Shown here: one piece after another, positions 1 through 11,027 of the stretch
Layout of the letters: each line of letters opens with the position of its first letter
How positions within the stretch are numbered: position 1 is the stretch's first letter
NCBI RefSeq assembly: GCF_034140825.1
Contig: NC_089040.1
Coordinates: 4,009,501-4,073,500 of the forward strand
DNA from: Oryza sativa Japonica Group
Taxonomy: Eukaryota > Streptophyta > Magnoliopsida > Poales > Poaceae
DNA length: 64,000 nt
Direction of reading: 5' to 3'
Notes under the pieces: model-generated
Databases searched by the model: none
The model's input: only the letters and a program-made list of their open reading frames with translations
What the model was told of the DNA's origin: nothing
Position numbers and translations under genes: made by a program

Positions 1-62
1 TTTAAATACTTAATGAGTAGAGGCTACTGACAGTGAAGCAAACACACACACAGTCACAGACC

Positions 63-1885
63 ATGGTGCACCCAGCTCAGGGCCAGATGGTGCAAGACCT
101 CGCCGCCGGCGGCGAGCTCGGGGCGCCGCCGAGCAGGTACGTGCTGCGGGAGAAGGACCGCCCGGTGGCGGCGGCCGGCGCCGTGCAGGCGGCGCAGCGG
201 GAGCTCGCCGCCATCCCCACCATAGACGTGAGCCGACTGGCCGCCGAGAGCGGTGACGACGTCGTCGACGACGGCGGCGAGGCGGCCAAGCTCCGGTCGG
301 CGCTCCAGTCGTGGGGGCTCTTCGCGGTGACCGGCCACGGCATGCCGGAGCCGTTCCTCGACGAGATCCTCGCCGCGACGCGGGAGTTCTTCCACCTCCC
401 GCCGGAGGAGAAGGAGAGGTACAGCAACGTGGTCGCCGCCGCCGACGCCGACGGCGTCGGCGCCGGCGGCGAGAGGTTCCAGCCCGAGGGCTACGGCATC
501 GACCGCGTGGACACCGACGAGCAGATCCTCGACTGGTGCGACCGGCTCTACCTCCAGGTGCAGCCGGAGGAGGAGCGGCGGCTGGAGTTCTGGCCGGAGC
601 ACCCGGCGGCGCTCCGGGGACTCCTCGAGGAGTACACGCGGCGGAGCGAGCAGGTGTTCCGGCGGGTGCTCGCCGCCACGGCGAGGTCGCTGGGGTTCGG
701 GGAGGAGTTCTTCGGCGACAAGGTCGGCGAGAAGGTGACGACGTACGCGCGGTTCACCTACTACCCGCCATGCCCGCGGCCGGAGCTCGTGTACGGCCTC
801 AAGCCCCACACGGACAACTCCGTCCTCACCGTCCTCCTCCTCGACAAGCACGTCGGCGGCCTCCAGCTGCTCAAGGACGGCCGCTGGCTCGACATTCCGG
901 TGCTCACCAACGAGCTCCTCGTCGTCGCCGGCGACGAGATTGAGGTAATAGTTATAAAAAGTTGGTAAGATAGATTATGATAATAATAATACATAAGAGT
1001 GATACTTCGGTGCTTTCTATTGGTGGTATTATACCATCAGTATTATAAAGGATAATTAGTAATTTACTATTATAATGATTAAAAGTTACTTTGTTATTTA
1101 TGTTTTCCTTGTCTAAATAGATATATGATCATTCATTGATTGTGTTGGCATCGCTTATATTTCATCGAAAAAGAAAAAAAAAGAGAAGAAAAAAAAGGTT
1201 TAGTCATTGCTAAATAACGTTTATGCCCTCGCATCTATTTTTTCTAATACTCCTCCACGTTTCTACCACCGCTAACTAGGCTGGTAGTATAAATAGATCT
1301 GAGCTCTTCAATCAAATGAAATTAACACTTTAAATTGATTTCTACTACCAGTAGATAGCCCTACAGTGAGGCTCCATGCGTAAACATGGAAGTTTAAATT
1401 CGATCTACATTTACTAGCTGATTTTATTGTTTCTCTTTTCTAGTTCTAGATTAAATTTAGTCTTTCTATAAATTTATGTCATCCCATTTGATATTACTAT
1501 TTTCTTAATTTTTTATAGCTATTTGAGTAAAAAAATAGATCTGCTTGAATAAAAATTTAAGTTGTTTGCATTGCTTGGTGTTGCAGATCATGAGCAAGTG
1601 TTCATGGCGCCGGTGCACAGGGTGGTGACGAGCGAGAGGGAGAGGATGTCGGTGGTGATGTTCTACCAGCCGGAGCCGCACAAGGAGCTGGCGCCGTCGG
1701 AGGAGCTCGTCGGCGAGGAGCGGCCGGCGATGTACTAGAAGCTCAAGGCCAAGGCCTTCGGCGACGGCTTCTGGGACGCATTCGCCGCCGGCGAGCGCAC
1801 CATCGACTTCCTCAAGGTCAAGGTCGAGCACCAGCAGCAGCAGCCGGAGGCGGCGGCGGCGGCGGCCGTCTCGACCAGCGCGTGA
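63..1885 (+). pseudogene. Gene A: SRG1-like 2OG/Fe(II) dioxygenase, broken
   Basis: The product belongs to the plant 2-oxoglutarate- and Fe(II)-dependent dioxygenase family (SRG1/codeine-O-demethylase-like group, cytosolic; substrate unknown). The start is the ATG at 63 in good context. Exon 1 (63-944, 294 codons) covers the N-terminal domain and most of the catalytic domain, with an HTD iron motif at residues 249-251; exon 2 is 1587-1885. Unlike its neighbours it lacks the first two introns of the family and keeps only the last. Exon 2 is damaged: about four bases are missing near 1596 relative to the paralogues, which leads to a stop at 1626, and in the ancestral frame there is also a TAG at 1736-1738. 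A translated product would lose the second iron histidine and the RxS 2OG-binding motif, so it is predicted inactive. Coding GC is much higher than in gene B. Confidence 0.85.
945..1586 (+). other. Intron of gene A
   Basis: This 642-bp AT-rich intron is bounded by gag/gtaata and ttgcag/atc. It matches the position of the last intron of genes B-E (after the GD..E codons and before the I/V-M-S/C-N-G segment). I see no further feature in it. Confidence 0.75.
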
Positions 1886-2030
1886 TGTGATGGAGGAATC
1901 TAGCTAATTAATCGCGTGGCCTGCATGCTTAAACTAAAAAAATATGTGGAATAATAGATAGAATGATAGATGTTCACGTTGGTGTTTACTAGGTTGGTTG
2001 AGACGTATTACGTGAGTCTAATAATCTACT

Positions 2031-2179
2031 ACTCCCTCCGTTTTACAATGTAAGTCATCTAGCATTTCTCATATTCATATTGATGCTAATAAATCTAAAC
2101 ATATATACTTATTTAGATTCATTAGCATCAATATAAATGTGGAAAATGTTAGAATGACTTACATTGTGAAACGGATGAA
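2031..2179. mobile_element. Stowaway-like MITE
   Basis: Left end ctccctccgttttacaatg, and right end an inverted version (cattgtgaaacggat). It is about 150 bp, AT-rich and flanked by TA-type sites, as expected for Tc1/mariner-derived Stowaway elements of grasses. It is non-coding. The second copy is at 40087-40235. Confidence 0.75.
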
Positions 2180-2315
2180 TTATCAATAATGTGTTGTATC
2201 GACTGTGTCATGAACTGTGTTGATGATGAAAAATAAAGTTCACTTTGGTGTGAAGAAATAGATCGATCTTTTACTCTCCACATGAAGGGGAAATCAATTT
2301 ACAACCAAAGTAGTA

Positions 2316-2549
2316 CTCCCTCCGTTTTAAAATGTTTGACACCGTTAACTTTTTAGCACATGTTTGACCATTCGTCTTATTAAAAAAATTATGAAATATG
2401 TAAAACTATGTATGTACGTGAAAGTAAATTTAACAATGAATCAAATGATATGAAAAAAAATAAATAATTACTTAAATTTTTTGAATAAGACGAATGGTCA
2501 AACATGTACTAAAAAGTCAGCGGTGTCAAATATTTTGAAATGGAGGGAG
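2316..2549. mobile_element. Stowaway-like MITE
   Basis: Starts ctccctccgttttaaaatg and ends with the inverted attttgaaatggagggag. Internal inverted arms contain tttgaccattcgtctta and its complement. It is about 234 bp with no coding capacity. The second copy is at 40372-40605. Confidence 0.8.
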
Positions 2550-2926
2550 TATATATATATATTTTTGCTTTGCATATATATCATCAAAATGTTTCTAAAC
2601 ATATGTTATAATATGCAATATTTGAAAACCTGAAGTCATAAATTTGGTTATAGTACTATTTGTAACTGAATTTGTCCTCCTGTTTTTTCTCGTTGTGTGT
2701 AGATCAACTGTATCAATGTTGTACTGTAATATCTTTTCGGATTTTTTTTATAATTAATTGAGTGGTGTTTGAGGAGCCAAAAGCAAATATCGCACGCGCA
2801 CTTGAGTCCTCAAAAATAATTTAAAAAATTCGAGCTCCAATCATGCATGCCGTTTGGGCTAAAGCTAAATTCCGCATTTGATGTGAAAACCATATCTTTT
2901 GTTCTTATATATGATTATTAATATTT

Positions 2927-3160
2927 TCTCCGTATTTTAATATATGACGTCATTTATTTTTACCAACGTTTGACTATTCGTCTTATTTAAAATATATATT
3001 ATTATTATTATTTTTATTATGACTTGAGTTATCATCAAATGTTTTTAAGTATTATATAAATAGTTTTATATTTACACATAATTTTAAAATAAGACGAATG
3101 TTTAAATGTTGGTTAAAAAGTCAACAACATCATACATTAAAATACAAAATACGGAAGGAG
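2927..3160. mobile_element. Degenerate Stowaway-like MITE
   Basis: Ends tctccgtattttaa and aaatacggaagga are inverted, with inner arms tttgactattcgtctta and its diverged complement. It is related to the element at 2316-2549 but more decayed. The second copy is at 40983-41216. Confidence 0.65.
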
Positions 3161-5048
3161 TTTAAAATATAAGAGAATCGTGCCGAGCCAGCCTAGCTTG
3201 CAGATGAGCAGGGGCTCCAATACTGACGCGTCGCCGGCGTACGTCCTCGTCCGGCGAGCCGCCGTGTCCGTCCATCAGTGCGCCGCCGCCGCCACTCTTT
3301 GTTGTGATGGATCACAAGCTATGCATCGCTATCGATCTCTCTCGATCTCCCTTATATGCATCATAGCCGGGATATAGATATTAAGATATATCGTTGTGGA
3401 TTGGATGCGTACAAACGCCTCATTATTGATGCTGCAACTTCTCCTGTTTGTCCCTTTGCAGAGCAGAGAAATCAATCAATCAAAATTCAAAATATCAAAT
3501 GGTGATGAAAATCTTACTCGAGATGGAAAATTTCAGGTTTGGTTGGATCAAAGCTCACCGGAGCCGGTGAAGAACGGGAGAGATCGAACTGAAAAGTGAA
3601 AAAGGCCTAGTTTTGATCATGGGCCACACGTTCCAAGGCCGCCACTGATGGTCCGGCCCGGCCCATCTAAGCCCACCACTTATTGGGCTCTCGCGGGCTC
3701 GCCGCGGCGGCAGTTGGGCCGCGCGATGGCAATGAGGAGCTTCGTCGGAGATGGAGGTCGGGTCGGGGGGCTTCGGCGGCGGCGGCAGGTGGTGGCCGTG
3801 TGGGACTATGGAGGCGGCGGCGGCGGCGGCGGCGAGCAACCGATTCCATTTCGCGGCAATGGCGGCGGTGACCGGAGGAGGAGGCGCGACGAGGCTACTT
3901 CCTGCGGGTTGCCTCGATCCCATCTTCTTACGCAGATAGGGAATCGGGGCGGATAGGTTTGTGCCAAAGCAGCTTCGGTTAAATTTTTTGTTCTTTGAAA
4001 AGTTTGGGGGAAATTTATTTGGGATTAGTACTGTGCGAATGTGCAATGTTTTCAGGATTGATTTTGTGCAATCCAAAAAACAGGAAGAAAAATCCCGTAG
4101 GAACAAGAATCGTTCGTTTTTTTTAAAAAAAAAAACAGCACACGGTATTAGGGTTCCTTGCATAGAATTTGATATGAAGCATGCCACTTTCAAAGTAGTA
4201 GAAGATGAACAAGATTGCCATGAACTATACCACTTTCAAATAAAAAAGAAACAATATTGTCATGAAGTACACCACTTTCAAATTAAAAAGAAACAAGATG
4301 TCATAGAATTTGATGTGAAATACGCCACTTCCAAATAAAAAAGAAGCGATATTGCCAGGTTCAGTTAATATGCTCCTTCAAGATGTTAAGTTATTCTGGA
4401 AAGGACGTTATCACAAGCTTAAATTTAAGGGCCTGTGCTGTGCATCATCGGTTGCTCAACCTCTCAAGTTGAAGTTGGCATGTTGTATGTTGTGTAACAC
4501 ATGGAGTGGTTTTCTGATTCACATGGTATATTGAATCTTTATTCTTCTAGGTGCTTATATTTTTCATTGTCCGGCAAAAGTATGCCGCCCAAATTAAGAC
4601 CAAGGAGAGGTTACAAGTAATAAATAAACAAACAAGGTTGCTGTGCCACCAGAAATTAGCCCAACTACCTAAGGATAGAACAAACAGCCTGCCAACTCCA
4701 GGCTAGTACACAGCTGCGCTCTAGGTGCTTATATTGAAGTTAGGGAATCAGATGTTGAGCTTGAATTTAAATCTTAATTGTCAGCCACTATTGGGCAGTT
4801 CCTAACTCTGCTCCATAAATGTCAAATTGCCTTTTTTTTTTGGTTAATTCAGCAATTTGGTTGCAACTTACAGCATTTTTTTATACCAGGTATAAATTGT
4901 TTTCATTACATGACCACTTGTGCAACAATGGCAGTATTTTTACTCTTTTTTCGTACATGGTCTCAGACTCATATATAGTAACTTCTCCGTATCAACTCAA
5001 CAGCATTGAACAACCTAAGTCCTGAGACAGTACCTGAGCTACATCCGT

Positions 5049-8000
5049 ATGGAAGGGAGCATGGAGGATGTGAGATCAACACTACTTGTGCAGGAGCTTG
5101 CCGGCATGAGAAGCAAATCTGTGCCAAGACAGTACATTGTGCAACAAGAAGACCAACCGACCATTGCAGCCACTGCATCATTCCCCATTGTTGACCTTGG
5201 TCGCCTGTCCCAACCAGATGGTGATGCCAATGAGGCGGTGAAACTCCGGCAGGCGATGGAGTCTTGGGGCCTTTTCATGGTAATAAGTAGTCAGTGTACC
5301 TTTGATAGATTTTTGTTGAACTGCCTTGGCTTCTTTAAATAACATGATGTCGTGGCTTATATTCTATATCTGCAATTGTGTTCTCAGGTAACTAACCATG
5401 GCATAGAAGATGCTCTGATGGATAACGTGATGAATGTGTCAAGAGAGTTTTTTCAACAGCATCTTGGAGAGAAGCAAAAATACACCAACTTGATTGACGG
5501 CAAGCATTTCCAGCTAGAAGGGTATGGAAATGACCAGGTGAAATCTGATACCCAAATCCTGGATTGGTTGGATCGATTGTATCTGAAAGTAGATCCAGCA
5601 GACGAGAGAAATCTTTCCGTTTGGCCCAAGCATCCTGAATCTTTCAGGTAATATCACAAACACAGTGTCAGAGATGTTTTACGATTTGTTTACGGCGATG
5701 GTAAACAACTTATAAGGCCTAGTTTATGGTTGCAACGTGTCACAAAAATTTAGTACTCCCTCTGTCCCAAAATTTATAGTTCAAATTATGTCAATAAAAC
5801 ACTTTCGCCAGTACCAATCCATTATGCGAATTGACTCTTATGTAGGGATGTTCTGGATGAGTTTCTCATAAAATGTGATGGAGTTAAAAACAGTCTCCTT
5901 CCATCAATGGCAAAGCTCTTGAAACTCAACGAGGATTACTTTGTCAGACAATTCTCTGACAGGCCTACCACTATTGCTCGATTCAACTACTACCCTCAGT
6001 GTCCAAGGCCTGATCTTGTCTATGGCATGAAGCCTCATTCTGATGCAACCATTCTTACAATTCTTATGGTTGATAACGACGTTGGTGGGCTACAAGTTCT
6101 TAAAGATGGTGTCTGGTATGATGTCCCAACTAAACCTCACACCTTGCTGATCAACTTAGGAGATCACATGGAGGTAAATATATCTGTCCACGAATGCTGT
6201 TTTTCTTGTCACCATTGCATCATGCTATCTTAGCTCTTGCTAAAACTCACTGTCTCACTGTGAGCTTCCCCCTTTTTTGTGTGTGGGTGAACTTACTGTG
6301 AGCGGAAGAGGGGAGTTAAAAAGCAAAAAAGCCCCCCGCGTCGCTTTCGCGTCGGGTGGCTCGGGGGCGAAAAACCCTAGCCGCCCGCGCCTTCTCTCCC
6401 TCCCTCCCCCCACCTCGCTGTCGCTGGAGCCCGCCGGCGGCGAAGCCGGCAGCGGGCAGGGAAGGCGGTAGCGAGGCCTTCTTCTCTTCGTAGCGTCTCC
6501 CTCCTCGGCGCGAAGGACGAAGACGACGAAGCTCTCCACCGGCGTGGTCCGTGGCAGCTACGGCGGCGAGGTGGGGAGGAGACAGCGGATTCGGAGCCCC
6601 CATGGCCGGATCCGGCCCTCCCTTGCCTGGATCTGCGCGGCGGCGGCGCGAGGAGGCCTGGGGCGGCGCGACGGCATGCGGTCGTGATGGCGGCCAGCGG
6701 CAAGGCGGCGAGGTGGCGGCCGGCTACGGCTAGGCCGGCCCAGCACGGGCGCGGAGGCGGTGGACGGCTGAGGCTCGGCGTGGAGGCGCGCGGAGGCGGC
6801 TCGTCAGCGGCGGGCGCGCGCGGCGGATGGCTGCGGCTCGTCGTGGCCGGCCCGGTCGCGGAGGCGGCGGGCAGCGCAGCCTGCCCGGAGCGGCAGCGGC
6901 GCCCCCGCTCACTCGCTCGGCCTGGCCGCTCGGCGCCAGCCCATGGCGCGGTGGGTCGTCCAGGCCTCGGTGGCGGCTCAGCTTGGTGGCCGGGCAGCCG
7001 GGATGCCGCCGCGGTGGCCAGGTGAGGCGCGGCGGCCGGACTTCGGGGGCGCCGGCGGGTGGTGCCGGTCCGGAGCAGCAGCACCACCGGCGGCCAGATG
7101 GCAGTGCAAAGGGAGCTGGCGGCGGTGGGTCGTCTTCCTCGTTGCCGGTCGGCACCCTCGGCCTTCATGGAGCTCCTCCCTTTCTTTGCGGGGAGTTTAT
7201 AGTTTGGATTGAGGCGGTAGCTTGTCAGTGGGGGAAGCTCAGGCTGCCGAAGCAATGCCACCTAGTCCCGGGTTCTCCTTCGGCCAAATCTGGCGAGGCG
7301 GCCGGCGGGTGGTGGAACGGAGGAGTCCTGGGCCAGCTCTCAGGGGTGGTGGTTCGTTGAAGTCGGCCGATGGAGGGGCGTCGGTGCGGTGTGGTGGATG
7401 CCACGTGCTGCCATTTGTCTGTGTGGTGGTTCTGAGTTGGTGGACGGCGATCTGCAGTCAAGGTTGTAGGGTCCCAAGCGAAAGCCTAGTCCGGTGGTTC
7501 ACCGGGCCGACAGCGGCTACGTCTTCGGGCGTCGTAATTTCCTTGGAGCGTTGTCGAGGGTTACCCTCTCCCTTTCTTGGCGAGCTTCTCTGGGTGAAAA
7601 CCACATCTTTTTAGATGGGCGATGGCGGCATCCTGGATGTCGTGACCACCATGGTGGCATCGTTTTCGGAGCCTCGTCTCTGTGGTGTTGCCGTAGGCCT
7701 AGCGGCGTTCGGCCACATTTAGCGGGGGTCGTTTGGTGCTAGGTTTCACCCTCAGCGGTTTGTGCTTGGGTGGTAGTGTGTGGTGTGTGGCAATGCACCT
7801 TGGTGCATTTTGATGTTTTTTCTCTTGTAACTTTTATTCCTTCTTAATATACTCGGTTGGCCTCCTTCGGCCTTCCCGGCAAAAAAAAAAACTTACTGTG
7901 AGCTTGTCTCTACCAGTATGTTCAAGTTGTGCCATGATGCATCTCCAAGTTCTTGATTCACTGAACTACACATTCTTTTTTGTACAGATAATGAGCAATG

Positions 8001-8230
8001 GGATTTTTAAGAGCTCGGTGCATAGGGTTATGACAAATCCTGAAAAGGAGAGAATATCAGTGGTGTTGTTTTATTTTATGAATCTTGAGAAAGAGATTGA
8101 GCCAGCACTTGAGCTGATCGATGAAAGGCACCCGGCAAGATACAAGAGGGTGAAGATTATGGACTACCTTGCAGGGCTCTTTGAACATTTCTTGCAAGGG
8201 ACAAGAGTGATTGACACAGTGAAGATCTGA
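5049..8230 (+). CDS. Gene B: SRG1-like 2OG/Fe(II) dioxygenase
   Basis: Four coding exons join in frame: 5049-5279, 5388-5647, 5846-6173 and 7988-8230, giving 353 residues, a normal length for the family. The N-terminal DIOX_N domain includes the exon-2 motif VTNHGIE. The catalytic domain has the NYYPQCPRPDLV segment, iron ligands H228, D230 and H285, and the 2OG-binding pair R295/S297 (RIS). All splice sites are GT-AG in the same phases as genes C and E. The enzyme should be cytosolic and hydroxylate or demethylate a small molecule; its substrate cannot be read from sequence. Its coding sequence is less GC-rich than that of gene A. A second ATG 12 bases downstream is an alternative start. Intron 3 carries a 1.6-kb retroposon. 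An identical copy lies at 43105-46286. Confidence 0.92.
5756..5815. mobile_element. Partial MITE end in intron 2 of gene B
   Basis: The sequence ctccctctgtcccaaaat is the typical outer end of a Stowaway-type MITE, but no matching inverted end is visible before exon 3. It is probably a truncated relic. Confidence 0.4.
6304..7890 (+). mobile_element. Non-LTR retroposon (LINE-derived, non-autonomous) in intron 3 of gene B
   Basis: The insertion is flanked by 13-bp direct repeats acttactgtgagc at 6291-6303 and 7891-7903, and ends in a run of 10-11 A, the signature of target-primed reverse transcription. The body is 1,587 bp and very GC-rich over the first kilobase, starting with a CCCTAGCCGCC-type leader and ending ttaatatactcggttggcc...cccggc-poly(A). 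Open frames in it are low-complexity Ala/Arg/Gly/Pro, and I see no reverse transcriptase or endonuclease, so it is either a non-autonomous derivative or a retroposed transcript. It is in sense orientation with the gene. A 49-bp stub with a closely similar 3' end sits in gene E (55251-55299). The second copy is at 44360-45946. Confidence 0.75.
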
Positions 8231-9542
8231 GTCACTATGCCAGTTAAAATAAATAGTGATTGTGATATGTACTCTGTAAAGTTTATCAGAAAAAAAGAAC
8301 TATTGTAGAGTATGAGTCACATGGTCGCATACTCATGTAATTATGCCATCCAGATCTGTAGCGTTTATCAGAAAAGAAAAATATTATTGTGAGGTTTCAT
8401 TTTGTGTTTGCTGAGGATGAATGATGAGTTTTGTACTTGTACTACTCCAAACAGTTTGATGAGCTCTGCATGCTAGGTTAAAATTCTAACCTTGTGGAAG
8501 ATAACTCATTGAAGTACAGTTGGTCAGTGTTATGGGTTGTGACTAATCAACTAACTTTTTTTCTTTGCTTGTTTCTAGATCCTTGGAAAGAAACTGAGCC
8601 AGACACAAGACTGCTAGTACTTGATATTTGAGAAGCATCCACCACTTTGCAAGGCAGCAAGAAAGTGAAGGCAAGAATCATTTAGCTGAGCCTTGTGAAT
8701 TCTAGTACTTCAGTTGGACCATCTAAAAGGCAAGCATAATCATTTGACAGCTTCAGAGTTTTTCAATTTTTCCCTTGATCTACACATCTTGATCTTTTTT
8801 TTTTCTTTTAGAAAATAATACATCTTTATCTTCTTTTATTATGTTTGATCTTCTTTTGTTCGATAGGAATTGTGTTCTGTCTATTGATATGAGTGACTAA
8901 TTGACTTTGTGTTGATTTCGAGCAGAATAGCAGCTCTCTCCAGGTTACTACTCCTGTTACTAACCATTGATAGAAACCGAGAGATAGTTGATCTGGTGCA
9001 GATCTTGTGTCACCATATTACACCAGTTGAAATATCTAGAAGGAGATAAGAAAAGGTAAGCAATGGAACTTGTTTTCCCCCATTCAGGCATTCAGAACTC
9101 AGGAGTCAGGACTAGCTCACTTCCACAATGTCAAACTACTTGAAATACCAGTCCCTTTCTTCTGCCCAATTCCACAATGTTAAACAGTTTGAATACCTTC
9201 GGTTTAATTTCAAAAAATGAATTTGAAGGTTCCCTTTCTTGTGCTCGATTCCACGATGTCAAACAGTTTGAATACCTATCCCTTTATTCAGCTCAATCTA
9301 CATCTACATCTTATCTACAACGTGTCTTTTATTTCCACCATGTACATTGTGCATCCTTTCTTCTACTGTTGAATAGTAGCTGAGAAGCAGATTCCATTCA
9401 CGTGCCTAATTTGTCAATCCATTTTCATCCAAGTATATCCAATTCAACATATTTGCAGGCTATAAATGAGTTGAAAGATCTCCTTTTTCTTTTCAGGCAA
9501 GAAGAAAATTAAGCAAAGAAAGATCCAAGAACAAGAACACTA
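8231..9542. other. Intergenic region B-C
   Basis: AT-rich 3'-flank of B and upstream region of C. Three diverged copies of ttccacaatgtcaaac begin at about 9121, 9170 and 9249, an irregular short repeat. A TATA-like ctataaat lies at 9460-9467, about 80 bp before the start codon of gene C. I see no other gene. Confidence 0.5.
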
Positions 9543-11027
9543 ATGGCTGACGAGTCATGGAGGACGCCGGCGATAGTGCAAGAGCTGGCGGCGGCCGGCG
9601 TCGAGGAGCCACCGAGTCGGTACGTGCTTGGGGAGAAAGACCGTTCTGACGAGCTGGTCGCCGCCGAGCTGCCGGAGCCCATCCCCGTCGTTGATCTCAG
9701 CCGGCTAGCCGGCGCCGACGAGGCTGCCAAGCTCAGGGCGGCTCTGCAGAATTGGGGCTTCTTCCTGGTCAGCTACTAACGCAGTGATCCTACTTTGCTT
9801 AATAAAAAACTTGCTACTTTGTATCAATTTCTCCAATTTTCCTGGCTGTGTGTGATCCAGCTTACCAACCATGGAGTAGAAACCTCTCTGATGGATGATG
9901 TGTTGAACTTGGCAAGAGAGTTCTTCAACCAACCGATCGAACGGAAGCGAAAATTCAGCAACTTGATCGACGGCAAGAACTTCCAGGTGGAAGGGTATGG
10001 AACTGACCGGGTGGTAACCCAAGATCAGATCCTGGACTGGTCTGATCGGCTGTTTCTCAGAGTTGAACCCAAGGAGGAGCGAAATCTTGCCTTCTGGCCT
10101 GACCATCCTGAATCTTTCAGGTCACCTACTCACCTTACAGTGATCGATGTTTTACTTTCCAGTTTACACACGTCTGAATTTCTTCCTACTCTTTTTTTTT
10201 GGTGCAAAAGATGGTGTTTTTATTGTTCATGTATTACTAACAAAGTAACAAGAATTGTTGTCTGAATTCAGAAAGAATAACTTGACGATGTATCGAGAAA
10301 TGGTTTTACTGAGCTATTAGAGAGCCTTTTCTTCTGCAGGGATGTTCTGAACGAGTACGCATCAAGAACCAAAAGAATAAGAGACGATATCGTTCAGGCT
10401 ATGTCCAAGCTTCTTGGGCTTGATGAGGATTACTTCTTCGACCGACTCAACAAAGCTCCTGCACTTGCAAGATTCAACTACTACCCTCCCTGTCCAAGGC
10501 CTGACCTTGTGTTCGGCGTCAGGCCTCACTCCGACGGCTCCCTCTTTACGATTCTTCTCGTCGACGAAGATGTCGGTGGCCTGCAAATTCAGAGGGATGG
10601 CAAGTGGTACAATGTTCAGGTCACTCCCAACACATTGCTGATCAACTTAGGTGACACCATGGAGGTAATTGGCATCTAGCATCCAAAACACTTTCTCTCT
10701 GAATCTGCAGAGACATCTGTAATATGATGATAAACCCAGGTTTCTGAATCCTGATGCATATTTGGATGCAAAATTTATGTGCAGGTATTGTGCAATGGCA
10801 TCTTCAGGAGCCCAGTGCACAGGGTGGTGACAAACGCCGAGAGGGAGAGGATCTCACTGGCCATGTTTTACAGTGTGAATGATGAGAAAGATATTGGGCC
10901 GGCGGCTGGTTTGCTGGATGAGAATCGGCCTGCAAGATACAGGAAAGTGAGCGTCGGAGAGTTCAGGGCTGGGATCATTGGAAAATTCTCTCGACGAGAG
11001 AGATACATCGACTCCCTGAAGATCTGA
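9543..11027 (+). CDS. Gene C: SRG1-like 2OG/Fe(II) dioxygenase
   Basis: Four in-frame exons (9543-9767, 9861-10120, 10340-10664, 10785-11027) encode 350 residues. The N-terminal part begins MADESWRTPAIVQELAA, a layout shared with genes D and E. Exon 2 carries LTNHGVE. The catalytic domain has NYYPPCPRPDLV, iron ligands H225, D227 and H282, and R292/S294 for 2-oxoglutarate. All introns have GT-AG ends. The gene looks intact and functional. A TATA-like box about 80 bp upstream supports the chosen start. The role is oxidation of an unknown small metabolite; clustering with four relatives suggests expansion by local duplication. An identical copy lies at 47599-49083. Confidence 0.93.

Larger units (their letters stand above)
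1886..5048. other. Intergenic region A-B with several MITEs
   Basis: This holds three Stowaway-like MITEs (2031-3160), an AT-rich stretch, a GC-rich island (about 3600-3960) with open frames on both strands but no recognisable protein, and a short imperfect tandem repeat at 4206-4350 (units of roughly 42-50 bp containing the word ccactttcaaat). Its promoter signals cannot be assigned with confidence. Confidence 0.6.

Noticed and set aside
33-62. Upstream GTG as the start of gene A
   Set aside because: Plant initiation at GTG is not expected, and an ATG in good context lies at 63 with the conserved N-terminal region after it.
54-851. Long open frames antisense to gene A (and the matching unit 2 frames)
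   Set aside because: GC-rich third positions suppress stops on the opposite strand; the translations are Arg/Leu/Val-rich with no family resemblance.
6377-7360. Ala/Arg/Gly/Pro-rich open frames inside intron 3 of gene B
   Set aside because: They lie within the retroposon, are present in several frames at once and look like by-products of high GC.
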